DNA from: Fimousia sp036311565
Lineage (GTDB): Bacteria > Bacillota > Clostridia > Lachnospirales > Lachnospiraceae
Reading direction: 5' to 3'
Assembly (NCBI GenBank): GCA_036311565.1
Contig: JAXJPR010000029.1
Location: 1 to 64,000 of the forward strand
Length of the DNA stretch: 64,000 nucleotides
The notes beneath the pieces were generated by a model. The model was given only the letters and a program-made list of their open reading frames with translations. It had not been told where the DNA came from and ran no database searches. Positions 17,447 to 26,059 of the stretch are shown here, piece after piece; the first letter of the stretch is position 1, and each line of letters starts with the position of its first letter. The position numbers and the translations under genes are program-made.

Positions 17447-18631
17447 TTAGTCCAGAGTATCTGCATCCTTACCCAGGTAAATACAAATATCTGCTCCATC
17501 TTCTACATCTCCAACTTCAATAGTCGCTTCTTTAAAATATGTTTCTTTTAAATCTTCACCCATTCCTTCTTCTGAAACACGTATAATCGTATGTTCATAA
17601 GTTTCGTCATAATTATCAACACTTCCAATGGTATATCCGGCATTTTCTAATTCACTGTTCCATTCACCTGCTAATCCATTGATATATGCTGCATTTCTAA
17701 TATAAATAATCTTACCTTTTGAAGAAATTTCTTCTTTCTCTTCTTCTGTCTTTTCTTCCGTAGTTGTTTTTTTGTTACTTACAGATTTTCCATCCAAAAT
17801 ATCGTTAATTACTGATTTTGCTTCATCGATATCAATTTCAAATCCGTTCTCTGTTTCCTCTCCATCAAGCTCGGTAATGAAAATTTCATCTGCTTTTACT
17901 TTAGCATAATAAGACATGTAATTTTTTACATCATCTGCAGTTTTATTACTTTCACAAGAAGATAGCAAAATCTTAGAATATTCTGTCATTGAATCTTTTG
18001 TTGCATCATCAAATAAAACGCCGGTATATCCTTCCAGAAATGCTTCTACATTTTCCATATATGCTTCTTCTGATTCATATTCACCATATCCAGCTACAAC
18101 ACCCCATGACTGAATACCATTTAAAATATGCTGTCCTGCATCCAGATCCACTGTCATCTGATTGTTATCCTTAAATGACACTGCATAAGGAAGATCGCAT
18201 TCAAAAGAATCACTTTCATTAATTAGATCGATAAACGCTTTCTGATCAAAATCCTCATAAGATTCGATAGAAATACTATAAGCATTCTCTACATTGTTTA
18301 CTAATTTTTTAATTTCTTCTCCATTTCCTTCTTCATCATAGGTAAATAAATCAGAATCTGGTCTCATTAATATAAAAGATAATTTACTATTCTCTGTATT
18401 CAGAATACGAAGAGCTGTGCATTTGCCTACGCGAATCAGTGAAACATAATTTTCCTTAATACTGCTTGCTAATTCTTTTTCTTCTCTCTCTTCTGCTTCT
18501 TCTTTGTCTTTTTTAAATTTATAAGTAAAAAATGCTTTTGATCCATGATAAGACGCGACCCCGGCTAATACTATGATCAGAATTGCTGCGATGATACGAA
18601 TTACCGTCTTCTTCTTTGGCTGAGTTTTCAA
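17447..18631 (-). CDS. Membrane-anchored protein with C-terminal LytR_C domain
   Basis: A 394-aa protein with an N-terminal transmembrane segment (about 11-32), a charged linker, an extracytoplasmic middle region of LytR/LCP-like character without visible catalytic Arg/Asp motifs, a Thr/Glu/Lys-rich linker (about 285-305) and a LytR_C domain (about 308-392: IYIRNAAYINGLAGEW...DGADICIYLGKD). LytR_C domains accompany LCP ligases that attach glycopolymers to peptidoglycan. The start is a TTG at 18631 with GGGAG 8 nt before it; no suitable ATG exists nearby. It precedes the WecG/TagA-like gene by 26 nt. Confidence 0.72.
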   Translation of the reverse strand: MKTQPKKKTVIRIIAAILIIVLAGVASYHGSKAFFTYKFKKDKEEAEEREEKELASSIKENYVSLIRVGKCTALRILNTENSKLSFILMRPDSDLFTYDEEGNGEEIKKLVNNVENAYSISIESYEDFDQKAFIDLINESDSFECDLPYAVSFKDNNQMTVDLDAGQHILNGIQSWGVVAGYGEYESEEAYMENVEAFLEGYTGVLFDDATKDSMTEYSKILLSSCESNKTADDVKNYMSYYAKVKADEIFITELDGEETENGFEIDIDEAKSVINDILDGKSVSNKKTTTEEKTEEEKEEISSKGKIIYIRNAAYINGLAGEWNSELENAGYTIGSVDNYDETYEHTIIRVSEEGMGEDLKETYFKEATIEVGDVEDGADICIYLGKDADTLD

Positions 18632-18825
18632 GATAATGGCTCCCTTCTATCATATAATTAATTCCCAACTGCTACCAATATCGTCCTTCTTCCAATGCAT
18701 CTATTGAAGGTAATATTTAGTATAGATTACACTTCAGTATAACAAATCTTTATTTTTATTTCAACTCTACGATTTTGCAAAGTTTTACATTTTAATTTTG
18801 AAACTCATGATTTTTCGCATAATCC

Positions 18826-18854
18826 TTATCAAAAATGCTTCTTTTTGATATAAT
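18826..18854 (+). promoter_or_regulatory. Promoter of the SDR gene
   Basis: TTATCA (18826-18831), a 17-bp spacer and a perfect TATAAT (18849-18854) lie 36 nt before the ATG. The -35 is weak. Confidence 0.5.
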
Positions 18855-18889
18855 TATTTTTAGAAATTCAGAAAGGAATCTTACTTAAA

Positions 18890-19615
18890 ATGAAAACTGT
18901 TATTATCACCGGCAGTTCTCGTGGCATCGGCTATGCCACTGCCGAATATTTTGGCAGACATGGCTGGCAGGTAGTCATTAACTGCTGTCACACTCCATTG
19001 GCCTTAGAAAAAAGCAGACAACAACTGGCCAGTCAGGGCATTGGGGTTCTGGCTGTTACTGGAGATGCTGGAGATCCAGACTTTTGGAAGAAAATCACAC
19101 AAAAAACACTAGATACATTTGGAACCATTGACTGTATCATTCATAATGCGGCCATTTCTTACGTTGGTCTTTTAACCGATATGAGCTTAGGACAATGGCA
19201 TTCTATAATGAATACGAATTTTAACGCTCTATTTTATAGTACAAAAGAAATCCTTCCACACATGATTACAAAAAAATCAGGAAAAATTATCAGTGTTACA
19301 TCTGTCTGGGGTGAAGTCGGTGCTTCCTGTGAAGTAGCCTATTCTGCTTCCAAAGGAGGCGTTATTGCCTTTACCAAAGCACTGGCAAAAGAACTGGCCC
19401 CAAGTAATATTCAGGTAAATGCCCTTTCCCTTGGTATGTTCGATACTCAGATGAATGCCTGCTTTTCCGAAGAAGAGAAAGCTGATCTTATATCTGGAAT
19501 TCCTGCAGACCGTATGGGAAATCCAAAAGAAGCTGCAAAGATGCTTTATTCCATTGCCGAAGCACCATCCTATCTTACCGGACAAACAATTCGCTTAGAT
19601 GGAGGCTGGATTTGA
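18890..19615 (+). CDS. Short-chain dehydrogenase/reductase, FabG-like
   Basis: A 241-aa classical SDR. It has the TGSSRGIG cofactor loop (7-14), NAA (87-89), the catalytic triad Ser138, Tyr151, Lys155 (YSASK) and a C-terminal GQTIRLDGGW. Arg11 in the glycine-rich loop favours NADP(H). It resembles 3-oxoacyl-ACP reductase, but it stands alone, away from fatty-acid genes, so the substrate is unknown. It is a single-gene unit between its own promoter and a strong terminator. Confidence 0.85.
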   Translation: MKTVIITGSSRGIGYATAEYFGRHGWQVVINCCHTPLALEKSRQQLASQGIGVLAVTGDAGDPDFWKKITQKTLDTFGTIDCIIHNAAISYVGLLTDMSLGQWHSIMNTNFNALFYSTKEILPHMITKKSGKIISVTSVWGEVGASCEVAYSASKGGVIAFTKALAKELAPSNIQVNALSLGMFDTQMNACFSEEEKADLISGIPADRMGNPKEAAKMLYSIAEAPSYLTGQTIRLDGGWI

Positions 19616-19628
19616 TGATTTACAAGAG

Positions 19629-19666
19629 AAAGGGAGAAGAATCAACCAGATATTCTTCTCCCTTTT
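19629..19666. terminator. Bidirectional terminator after the SDR gene
   Basis: AAGGGAGAAGAAT (19630-19642) pairs perfectly with ATTCTTCTCCCTT (19652-19664), followed by Ts. It also serves the convergent minus-strand DUF1934 gene. Confidence 0.8.
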
Positions 19667-19671
19667 TATGA

Positions 19672-20091
19672 TTATTTTGCTGTAATAATAATTTTAATAT
19701 TACAATCAGACATATGATTTCCATCCACGGATAACTTATAATCGATCTCTAATTCCATCCGTTTAGAATTCTTTTCCTTAAAAGAAATTTTCGATGTAGT
19801 CACTCCCATCAGCATACTTCCATATGGTGTATCATAAAATGTCAGGTTTTCTTTTCCTGTTTCAAATACCATATGACTGCTGGAAACACCTTTTCGAATG
19901 ACATCCACTTCATGGGGCCCAATTTTTACTACATTTTTGGAAACCACACCATCCTCATCAATTTCTTCATAAAGCACATAATGCTTATTATTTTTATAAT
20001 AATAGGTACCAGAGGTTACTAATACGATAGGTTCGCTTCCCTCTACTTCATATTGAACTCCAGATACCGAAACTAATACCTCTTTTGTCAT
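19672..20091 (-). CDS. DUF1934 (YwiB-like) beta-barrel protein
   Basis: A 139-aa small soluble protein rich in beta strands, with features of DUF1934: YYKNNKHYVLYEEI near residues 30-45, FYDTPYGSMLMGVTT near 85-100 and a C-terminal LEIDYKLSVDG...DCNIKIIITAK. The family is calycin-like and its biochemical role is not established. It is the last gene of a ddl-murI-DUF1934 operon, starting 13 nt after murI. AGGA is close to the ATG. Confidence 0.8.
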   Translation of the reverse strand: MTKEVLVSVSGVQYEVEGSEPIVLVTSGTYYYKNNKHYVLYEEIDEDGVVSKNVVKIGPHEVDVIRKGVSSSHMVFETGKENLTFYDTPYGSMLMGVTTSKISFKEKNSKRMELEIDYKLSVDGNHMSDCNIKIIITAK

Positions 20092-20104
20092 ACATTTATC
20101 CTAT

Positions 20105-20908
20105 CTAATAATTTTCGATTCGAACAGACTGCACTTCTTTCACACGACAAGGCAGGACATTATTCGCAAAACTTAAAAATAAGTCAGACATATCACTGGC
20201 ATAATATTCGTATTTTGCGCTTTCCATACTGGTGTTCAGCATATGTTTCTCTGTCAGCAGCGCCTTTAACATCTTCGCTGTCTCATAAGCAGGATTTACT
20301 AATCTTACATCCTTTCCTACATATCGTTTAATTGGATTATATAACAGCGGATAATGGGTACATCCAAGCACTAATGCATCAATTTTATACTCAAGAAATT
20401 CGCTTAAATACCGTTCTACCATGTCATCCGTAATTCGATCTTCAATTAATCCCTCTTCTACTAATGGCACAAATAACGGACAGGCTTTTGTTACGACTGT
20501 AATAGAAGGATCAATGGCTCTGATATATTTTTCATAAATGCCGCTTCTTACGGTAGCCTTTGTTCCAATTACGCCAATGCTGTTCTTTTTTGTAGCCATA
20601 GAGGCTGCAATTGCTCCAGGTTCTACAACTCCAATAACTGGAACATCAAATTCTTCCTGAAGCGCTTCTAATGCAACTGCACTGGCAGTATTACAGGCAA
20701 TTACAATTGCTTTTACTTTTTTCGTAAGCAAAAAACGGCTAATCTGTTCTGAATAACGAATAATTGTCTTTTTTGATTTGGTTCCATAAGGAACTCGTGC
20801 AGTATCTCCAAAGTAAACAAGATTTTCTTTGGGCAGCTGCCGCATAATCTCTCTGGTTACGGTTAATCCACCAACGCCAGAATCAAAAATTCCAATTGGT
20901 GCTTCCAT
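20105..20908 (-). CDS. murI: Glutamate racemase
   Basis: A 267-aa protein that makes D-glutamate for peptidoglycan. The N-terminal IGIFDSGVGGLTV, the catalytic Cys in VIACNTASAVALE (about residue 70) and the second catalytic Cys in LVLGCTHYPLL (about 180) are all present, with the Asp and Glu partners. The frame is open to 20944, but GGGAGAAG precedes only the ATG at 20908, 10 nt after the ddl stop. It is adjacent to ddl, so one operon supplies both D-amino-acid steps of the cell wall. Confidence 0.96.
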   Translation of the reverse strand: MEAPIGIFDSGVGGLTVTREIMRQLPKENLVYFGDTARVPYGTKSKKTIIRYSEQISRFLLTKKVKAIVIACNTASAVALEALQEEFDVPVIGVVEPGAIAASMATKKNSIGVIGTKATVRSGIYEKYIRAIDPSITVVTKACPLFVPLVEEGLIEDRITDDMVERYLSEFLEYKIDALVLGCTHYPLLYNPIKRYVGKDVRLVNPAYETAKMLKALLTEKHMLNTSMESAKYEYYASDMSDLFLSFANNVLPCRVKEVQSVRIENY

Positions 20909-20918
20909 ACTTCTCCCT

Positions 20919-21968
20919 CTAAAATCTTTCGTAAGCCATTTCAATTAACTGGTTTACTAATTTATCTGTTTCAATTCCTCTTGCTTTCCATAACATAGGG
21001 TACATGCTGATCGCAGTAAATCCAGGTAACGTATTGATTTCGTTAAAAATAACTTTATTTCTCTTAGTCACGAAGAAATCTACTCTGGACAGACCAAAAC
21101 CATCGACCGCTTTAAAAATCTGTACGGCCGCTTCCCGTATTTCTTCTACTACTTCTTCTGGAAGATCCGGGTCAACTACGGTTCTGGATTCTGCATTATT
21201 ATATTTTGCATCAAAATCATAAAATTCTGCTGCTGCAAGAATTTCTCCAACTCCAGATGCTTTTACATCTTTACCGCCTAAAACAGCACATTCCACTTCG
21301 CGCCCAATGATTGTTTCTTCTACTAAAATCTTTCTATCGTGTTTTGCAGCAAGATTCAATGCGGCAATCAGTTCCTCACGATTATGCGCTTTTGAAACTC
21401 CCTGGGAAGATCCTGCACAAGATGGTTTTACAAAAACTGGATAATCTAGCTGATCTTCAATTTCCATCACTGCTTCATCCATTTCTTCTAACATTTCTAA
21501 TCGTACATCTACAAATGCAGCCTGACGAATGCCTAATTTTTCAACAATGATTTTTGTATATACCTTGTCCATAGAAACTGCAGATGCTAAAACACCGCAT
21601 CCAACATATGGAATTTTTGCCAGCTCTAATAGTCCCTGAACAGTTCCATCTTCTCCGTTTAATCCATGTAAAACCGGAAATACTACATCGATTTTCTTTG
21701 TTTCATAGGAACCATCTTTAAATAAAATCAATTCTTTCTTTTCTGTATCAGGAGAAATAACTGCTGATACAGTAGATTTTTTCCACGTTCCATCGGCAAT
21801 GGCATCTATACTGTCCACAAAAAGCCATTTTCCTTCTCTGGTAATTCCCACAAGCAAAACATTATATGTATCTATATCAATATTTTTAATTACTGTCTGT
21901 GCGGACACACAGGAAACATCATGTTCAGATGAATTCCCTCCAAATAATACAACTACATTTTTCTTCAT
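20919..21968 (-). CDS. ddl: D-alanine--D-alanine ligase
   Basis: A 349-aa ATP-grasp enzyme. It has the N-terminal VVLFGGNSSEHDVS, HGLNGEDGTVQGLLE, the ATP-grasp elements PVFVKPSCAGSSQGVSKA and the C-terminal VDFFVTKRNKVIFNEINTLPGFT (quoted in parts) metal-binding segment with the Glu/Asn pair. It joins two D-Ala into the dipeptide used by MurF. I did not assess the substrate-selecting residue that separates D-Ala from D-Lac ligases. AAGGAG precedes the ATG, and murI follows in the same operon. Confidence 0.96.
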   Translation of the reverse strand: MKKNVVVLFGGNSSEHDVSCVSAQTVIKNIDIDTYNVLLVGITREGKWLFVDSIDAIADGTWKKSTVSAVISPDTEKKELILFKDGSYETKKIDVVFPVLHGLNGEDGTVQGLLELAKIPYVGCGVLASAVSMDKVYTKIIVEKLGIRQAAFVDVRLEMLEEMDEAVMEIEDQLDYPVFVKPSCAGSSQGVSKAHNREELIAALNLAAKHDRKILVEETIIGREVECAVLGGKDVKASGVGEILAAAEFYDFDAKYNNAESRTVVDPDLPEEVVEEIREAAVQIFKAVDGFGLSRVDFFVTKRNKVIFNEINTLPGFTAISMYPMLWKARGIETDKLVNQLIEMAYERF

Positions 21969-22111
21969 AAATACTTACTCCTTCACATAAATGCTTATAT
22001 TCTACTATATTTTACTCCATCTATAGTGATTTTTCAATGTAGGATTTCTCAACCTCTCTTGCATGTCCCAAAAAATTGCTATATGATAATTAAGATTGGA
22101 GGAAAAATTTT

Positions 22112-23050
22112 ATGAATGACTTTCTATTTAGTTTAAATTCAACCATTCCTATTTTCTTTGTCATCTTTATTGGATGGTTCTTAAGACAACGGGGAATGCT
22201 GGACGATGGTTTTTTATCTGCAGGAAATAAATTTGTTTTTTCTGTCGCACTTCCTGCACTTTTATTCCGGGATATTTCCGGTGCAGATATCCGAAATGTA
22301 TTTGATTTAAAATACGTTCTATATTGTATGATCGTCACTTCTTTGATGTTTTGGGGAATCTGGCTTTTTACAGAAATATTTATGAAGGATAAATCTATGA
22401 TCGGTGCTTTTGTTCAGGCTTCCTTTCGCGGAAGTGCTGCCATCTTAGGTATTGCGTTTATAGAAAATATATACGGTCATTCAACGGTGGGGCCCCTTAT
22501 GATTGTAGCCAGTGTTCCCCTATATAATATCTATTCCGTTTTAGTCTTAACTATGCGGGGAACTGGAAACGAAAATGGAAGCATCAAAACAGCTTTCATT
22601 AATATTCTAAAAAATCCTATTATTTTAGGGATTTTTGCTGGACTTCCATTTTCTTTTCTTCATGTGGATTTTCCAAATGTTATTGATAAATGCATCAATA
22701 ATCTTGCTATTACTGCAACGCCACTTGGTCTTTTATTAGTGGGTGCTGGTTTCGAAGGGAAAAAAGCATTGGCTAAAATTAAACCGACCATGGCAGCCAC
22801 TATAATCAAACTTTTTATATTACCAATGCTTTTTTTACCAATTGCCATGTACTTAGGTTTCCATGGTGAATCCATGATTGCTATTTTAATCATGTTAGGC
22901 TCACCGACCACTGTAAGCTGTTACATCATGGCAAAAAATATGGGAAACGATCATGTCCTTACCTCAAGCATTATAGTCATGGCTACCCTGCTTTCATCCG
23001 TCAGTCTTACCTTCTGGGTATTTATACTTCGGACAACCGGCTTTATTTAA
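22112..23050 (+). CDS. AEC-family auxin-efflux-carrier-like permease
   Basis: A 312-aa integral membrane protein with about ten hydrophobic helices in two halves separated by a hydrophilic segment (MRGTGNENGSIKTAF), as is usual for AEC transporters (malate, malonate or amino-acid-like substrates in bacteria). The helix-breaking Asn/Pro motifs characteristic of the family occur near residues 35-50 and in GSPTTVSCYIMAKNMG near 265-280. GGAGG is well placed. The stop abuts, tail to tail, the spoIIR stop with no base between. The substrate cannot be inferred. Confidence 0.85.
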   Translation: MNDFLFSLNSTIPIFFVIFIGWFLRQRGMLDDGFLSAGNKFVFSVALPALLFRDISGADIRNVFDLKYVLYCMIVTSLMFWGIWLFTEIFMKDKSMIGAFVQASFRGSAAILGIAFIENIYGHSTVGPLMIVASVPLYNIYSVLVLTMRGTGNENGSIKTAFINILKNPIILGIFAGLPFSFLHVDFPNVIDKCINNLAITATPLGLLLVGAGFEGKKALAKIKPTMAATIIKLFILPMLFLPIAMYLGFHGESMIAILIMLGSPTTVSCYIMAKNMGNDHVLTSSIIVMATLLSSVSLTFWVFILRTTGFI

Positions 23051-23689
23051 TTACTTTTTTAAATTTTTAAGCCATTGTAAAACATAACTTTTGTACTCAA
23101 TATCCACCGGCTGATCTTGTGAAAAAAGCGCTTCCAGTTTTTTTTCATCCTCAGGATCTATCAGTATATGTTCCGGATCAATCAGGCAAAAGCTGGGATA
23201 TAAGACACACCACCAGTTTTTGCCTTTTGCTTTTCCTAAATCGATTCTCATCGCTTCATATATTCCTGCAGGCACAATCACCTGGCCATATTGGCGCATA
23301 GGAAAAAATTCTTTGGTAAAATAAATCGAAACAGTTGGTTCGACTCCATATTGCTCTAACGTTTTTAAAATGATCTGCTCTAAATTCTCTCTTTTTTCAA
23401 GAATGATATGTTTGACTTCTGTCTTACTTTTTCCTTCTGGAATTTCTTCCTGAATGTAACCGAGTACAGCTTTTCGAACTGCCATTTTTTCTTCCTGATG
23501 AATGGAATCATTGCTTTCTGCCCGAATATGAAATCTAAGTAAGGGAAGTTTTGTAAAATCCTCATAATCTTCTAAAGAATTTTCTCTGGCCAGAGCCAGT
23601 CCTGATTTTCCAATAGTAACAATAACTGCTATAACCAAAAAAAAGATTCCCAGACATGCCAGGAATCTCTTATTTCTTTTTTTCTTCAT
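23051..23689 (-). CDS. spoIIR: Stage II sporulation protein R
   Basis: A 212-aa secreted signalling protein with an N-terminal signal anchor (about 10-30) and the typical LRFHIRAESNDSIHQEEKMAVR core. It also has the WWCVLYPSFC segment near 150-160. SpoIIR is made in the forespore and triggers SpoIIGA to process pro-sigma-E in the mother cell. The frame opens at 23719, but AAGGAGG lies 8 nt before the ATG at 23689. The length fits the family. Confidence 0.93.
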   Translation of the reverse strand: MKKKRNKRFLACLGIFFLVIAVIVTIGKSGLALARENSLEDYEDFTKLPLLRFHIRAESNDSIHQEEKMAVRKAVLGYIQEEIPEGKSKTEVKHIILEKRENLEQIILKTLEQYGVEPTVSIYFTKEFFPMRQYGQVIVPAGIYEAMRIDLGKAKGKNWWCVLYPSFCLIDPEHILIDPEDEKKLEALFSQDQPVDIEYKSYVLQWLKNLKK

Positions 23690-23755
23690 ATATCCTGCCT
23701 CCTTTATGACTATTATCAAAAGGATTGACAGATTTTTATTATTTAAAACCAGATC

Positions 23756-24442
23756 TTAGTTAAAATCTAACATTGTTTTACCTTCACCGCAACATTTTTC
23801 AAAATCATTGATAAATACTTTTACTGCTTCTTCTGCAACACCATTGTATGCAAGTTTTTCCAATGCATCAGAACCAATCGTAACAGAACCAATGCCTGCT
23901 TTTGCCATATCTAATACCTGCTGAGAGTTTTTAAAACTTGCACCTAAAACTTCTGCTTCAAATCCAGCTGCTTTTACTGCTGTGTGAATATCAATTGCAA
24001 TCTGAACACCATCATATCCTAACACATCCAAACGGTTTACATATGGGGCAAGGTATTTTGCACCAGCTTTTGCTGCCATAAATGCAGGCATTACGCCATA
24101 AATTGCAGTAGCTGTCACATTAATTCCTTTTTTAGAAAGAATATCGATTGCTTTTAAACCGTTTGCAGTTACAGGAACTTTGATGTACATATGATCTTTT
24201 CCTAGAACTTCTACCATATGCTCTGCTTCTTTTACCATATCTTCTGTTTCTGTAGAAATTACTTGTGCATGTAAGTCTGTTCCTTCCGGCATAATTGCGC
24301 GAATTTTCTTTAATTGATCCATAGGATCCGGATTTCCAGTCTTACTTAAAATAGTTGGATTTGTGGTAACTCCATCATAAGGGTATTTTGCAAAAAATCC
24401 TTCAATCTTGGTTAAATCTGCATCATCAATTAAAATTAACAT
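23756..24442 (-). CDS. Fructose-6-phosphate aldolase / transaldolase-like protein
   Basis: A 228-aa TIM-barrel class I aldolase of the short transaldolase/FSA family. The Schiff-base Lys is Lys88 in MYIKVPVT, with TTNPTIL near 26-32 and the C-terminal GSVTIGSDALEKL phosphate-binding part. Members either cleave F6P to glyceraldehyde-3-P and dihydroxyacetone or act as transaldolase in the pentose phosphate pathway; the sequence alone does not decide. It is preceded by a strong SD and is monocistronic. Confidence 0.9.
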   Translation of the reverse strand: MLILIDDADLTKIEGFFAKYPYDGVTTNPTILSKTGNPDPMDQLKKIRAIMPEGTDLHAQVISTETEDMVKEAEHMVEVLGKDHMYIKVPVTANGLKAIDILSKKGINVTATAIYGVMPAFMAAKAGAKYLAPYVNRLDVLGYDGVQIAIDIHTAVKAAGFEAEVLGASFKNSQQVLDMAKAGIGSVTIGSDALEKLAYNGVAEEAVKVFINDFEKCCGEGKTMLDFN

Positions 24443-24567
24443 CTTACTTTCTCCTTTTCTGTGACATATTCCTATATTATCTATCGCTTTTTAATGTTTT
24501 CACTTCTTTTTTATAGCTTTATCTTACCATAAATCCAAAACATCTAAAATAGGAAATATTGTTCTCA

Positions 24568-26043
24568 TCAAAGTATCGGTATACCTTTTCTAATCTGTAG
24601 ATTTGGTATTTTTCCCCCTCCAGCAAAATAATCTCCAATGGTTACTTCCTTATGATTCCTTTCTGCCAGCTCTACCAGATAACTTCCCAAAGAAGTCTCC
24701 GTCTCACCTTCAATTTCTTCAAATTCCTTCATTGGCTCTTTAGTTGTAAATAAAAGTACTGTTTTTGCATAATCCTGGTCCTGTTTCCATTGTTCTTTTA
24801 ATGTTTTTATCTCCGCCCCTTTTCCAAGGATCATGGTCTTTAAATGTCCCAATTCCAATTCTTTTTCGCTGGACTTTTGGAAATTGTCTTTCACTTCTTC
24901 CCAATCTTTCCCTTGAGCCTGTATCAGTTGATTTTCCGGAAGAAAGAAACTTACTTTCCATTGATTTTCTTCTTTTTCAATTCCCAGAGCAAGTACATAT
25001 GCCCGTTCTTCTATGTTGACCCGTTGAGGGCTACATCCTGTTACAATAAATAGCAGTGCAGATAACATGGTTACTACTACTGCCTTTTTATTTTGTTCAT
25101 TCCCAAGAAGTGGTAAAACGACTGCTAATGGCACATCTATCCATAAGATATAAGTTTGAAATACATCAATCAACGTACCTAATTGCATCTGATTCCAGGA
25201 TACCACTCCAAATACTGCTGCATAAAAGAGCCATTCCAACAATGAAGTCTTTCCTGCTTTCTTCCAATAAAATGTTCCATAAAAACAATAAGCGCTAAAA
25301 ATAGCATATAAACTCAATATCCAGAATGCAAGAATAAATATATCCAGCCGTTCTACAAAACCCCCGGGAAAGCGCACCATCTGAATAACAGTTACTACTG
25401 GAAGCTGGCTGCTTTGTGCCATTTTTACTCCATACATGCCTATGGTCACAGCAAAAATGATAACATTTAATCCAAATACAAAAGCCAATGCTTTCATTTT
25501 TTCTTTTATATGCCCATGAAAGAATAAAAGAATCTCTAAAGAACAAAAGCATAAAAATACCTGAATGCTTTTATCTGCCTGAAGTTTTCCCTGAATCAGA
25601 TATTCAAAATGAATGTCTTTCGATGCAAAAATTAAAACAAGGAATAACGGCAAAAATACAAACCAAAAGATGAGCTCCATTAATCTGGCCCGTTCTCTTC
25701 TGCCTCCACGGTTTGCATATACGGTCAAACAAAACACAGGGAGAAATACGAACCATCCACTTCCTCCACCCAATAACATTTTAGAAACCAGTACCTTCAT
25801 CAAACTCCCTAAGAAACAAGCATATAGAAAAAATCGAATCGTATAAATGAACTTTCTAATATTTCCAATATTTTCGAGTCGATAATTCTTTCCGATCCAT
25901 AAAAAATATCCCGCATAAAGCAATGCTCCTGCCATTCCTGCCAGAAGCTGCTGTAAATTCTGGGCCATGGATGATAAAAAAAGGCCTGTCGTACTAAACA
26001 GTTCAATCATTAATGTCCGTTTCATTTGTCGATTTGAAATCAT
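24568..26043 (-). CDS. GerAB-GerAC fusion, spore germination receptor subunit
   Basis: A 491-aa protein. Residues 1-310 form a GerAB-type amino-acid/polyamine-transporter-like permease with about ten helices. Residues 320-337 look like a lipoprotein signal peptide ending in a lipobox (FIVTGC, Cys337). Residues 338-491 match the N-terminal domain of GerAC (NIEERAYVLALGIE...HLKTMILGKGA). GerAC proteins are normally separate lipoproteins of about 350-400 aa; here the second GerAC domain is missing and nothing like it remains in 24443-24567. It follows gerAA by 16 nt with a good SD, so the two genes form a complete, condensed germinant receptor operon. Confidence 0.82.
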   Translation of the reverse strand: MISNRQMKRTLMIELFSTTGLFLSSMAQNLQQLLAGMAGALLYAGYFLWIGKNYRLENIGNIRKFIYTIRFFLYACFLGSLMKVLVSKMLLGGGSGWFVFLPVFCLTVYANRGGRRERARLMELIFWFVFLPLFLVLIFASKDIHFEYLIQGKLQADKSIQVFLCFCSLEILLFFHGHIKEKMKALAFVFGLNVIIFAVTIGMYGVKMAQSSQLPVVTVIQMVRFPGGFVERLDIFILAFWILSLYAIFSAYCFYGTFYWKKAGKTSLLEWLFYAAVFGVVSWNQMQLGTLIDVFQTYILWIDVPLAVVLPLLGNEQNKKAVVVTMLSALLFIVTGCSPQRVNIEERAYVLALGIEKEENQWKVSFFLPENQLIQAQGKDWEEVKDNFQKSSEKELELGHLKTMILGKGAEIKTLKEQWKQDQDYAKTVLLFTTKEPMKEFEEIEGETETSLGSYLVELAERNHKEVTIGDYFAGGGKIPNLQIRKGIPIL

Positions 26044-26059
26044 ACAATCATACTCTCCT

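Noticed and set aside
24443..24567. Remnant of the missing GerAC C-terminal domain
   Set aside because: No frame resembles GerAC here, so the truncation is not a fresh stop mutation.
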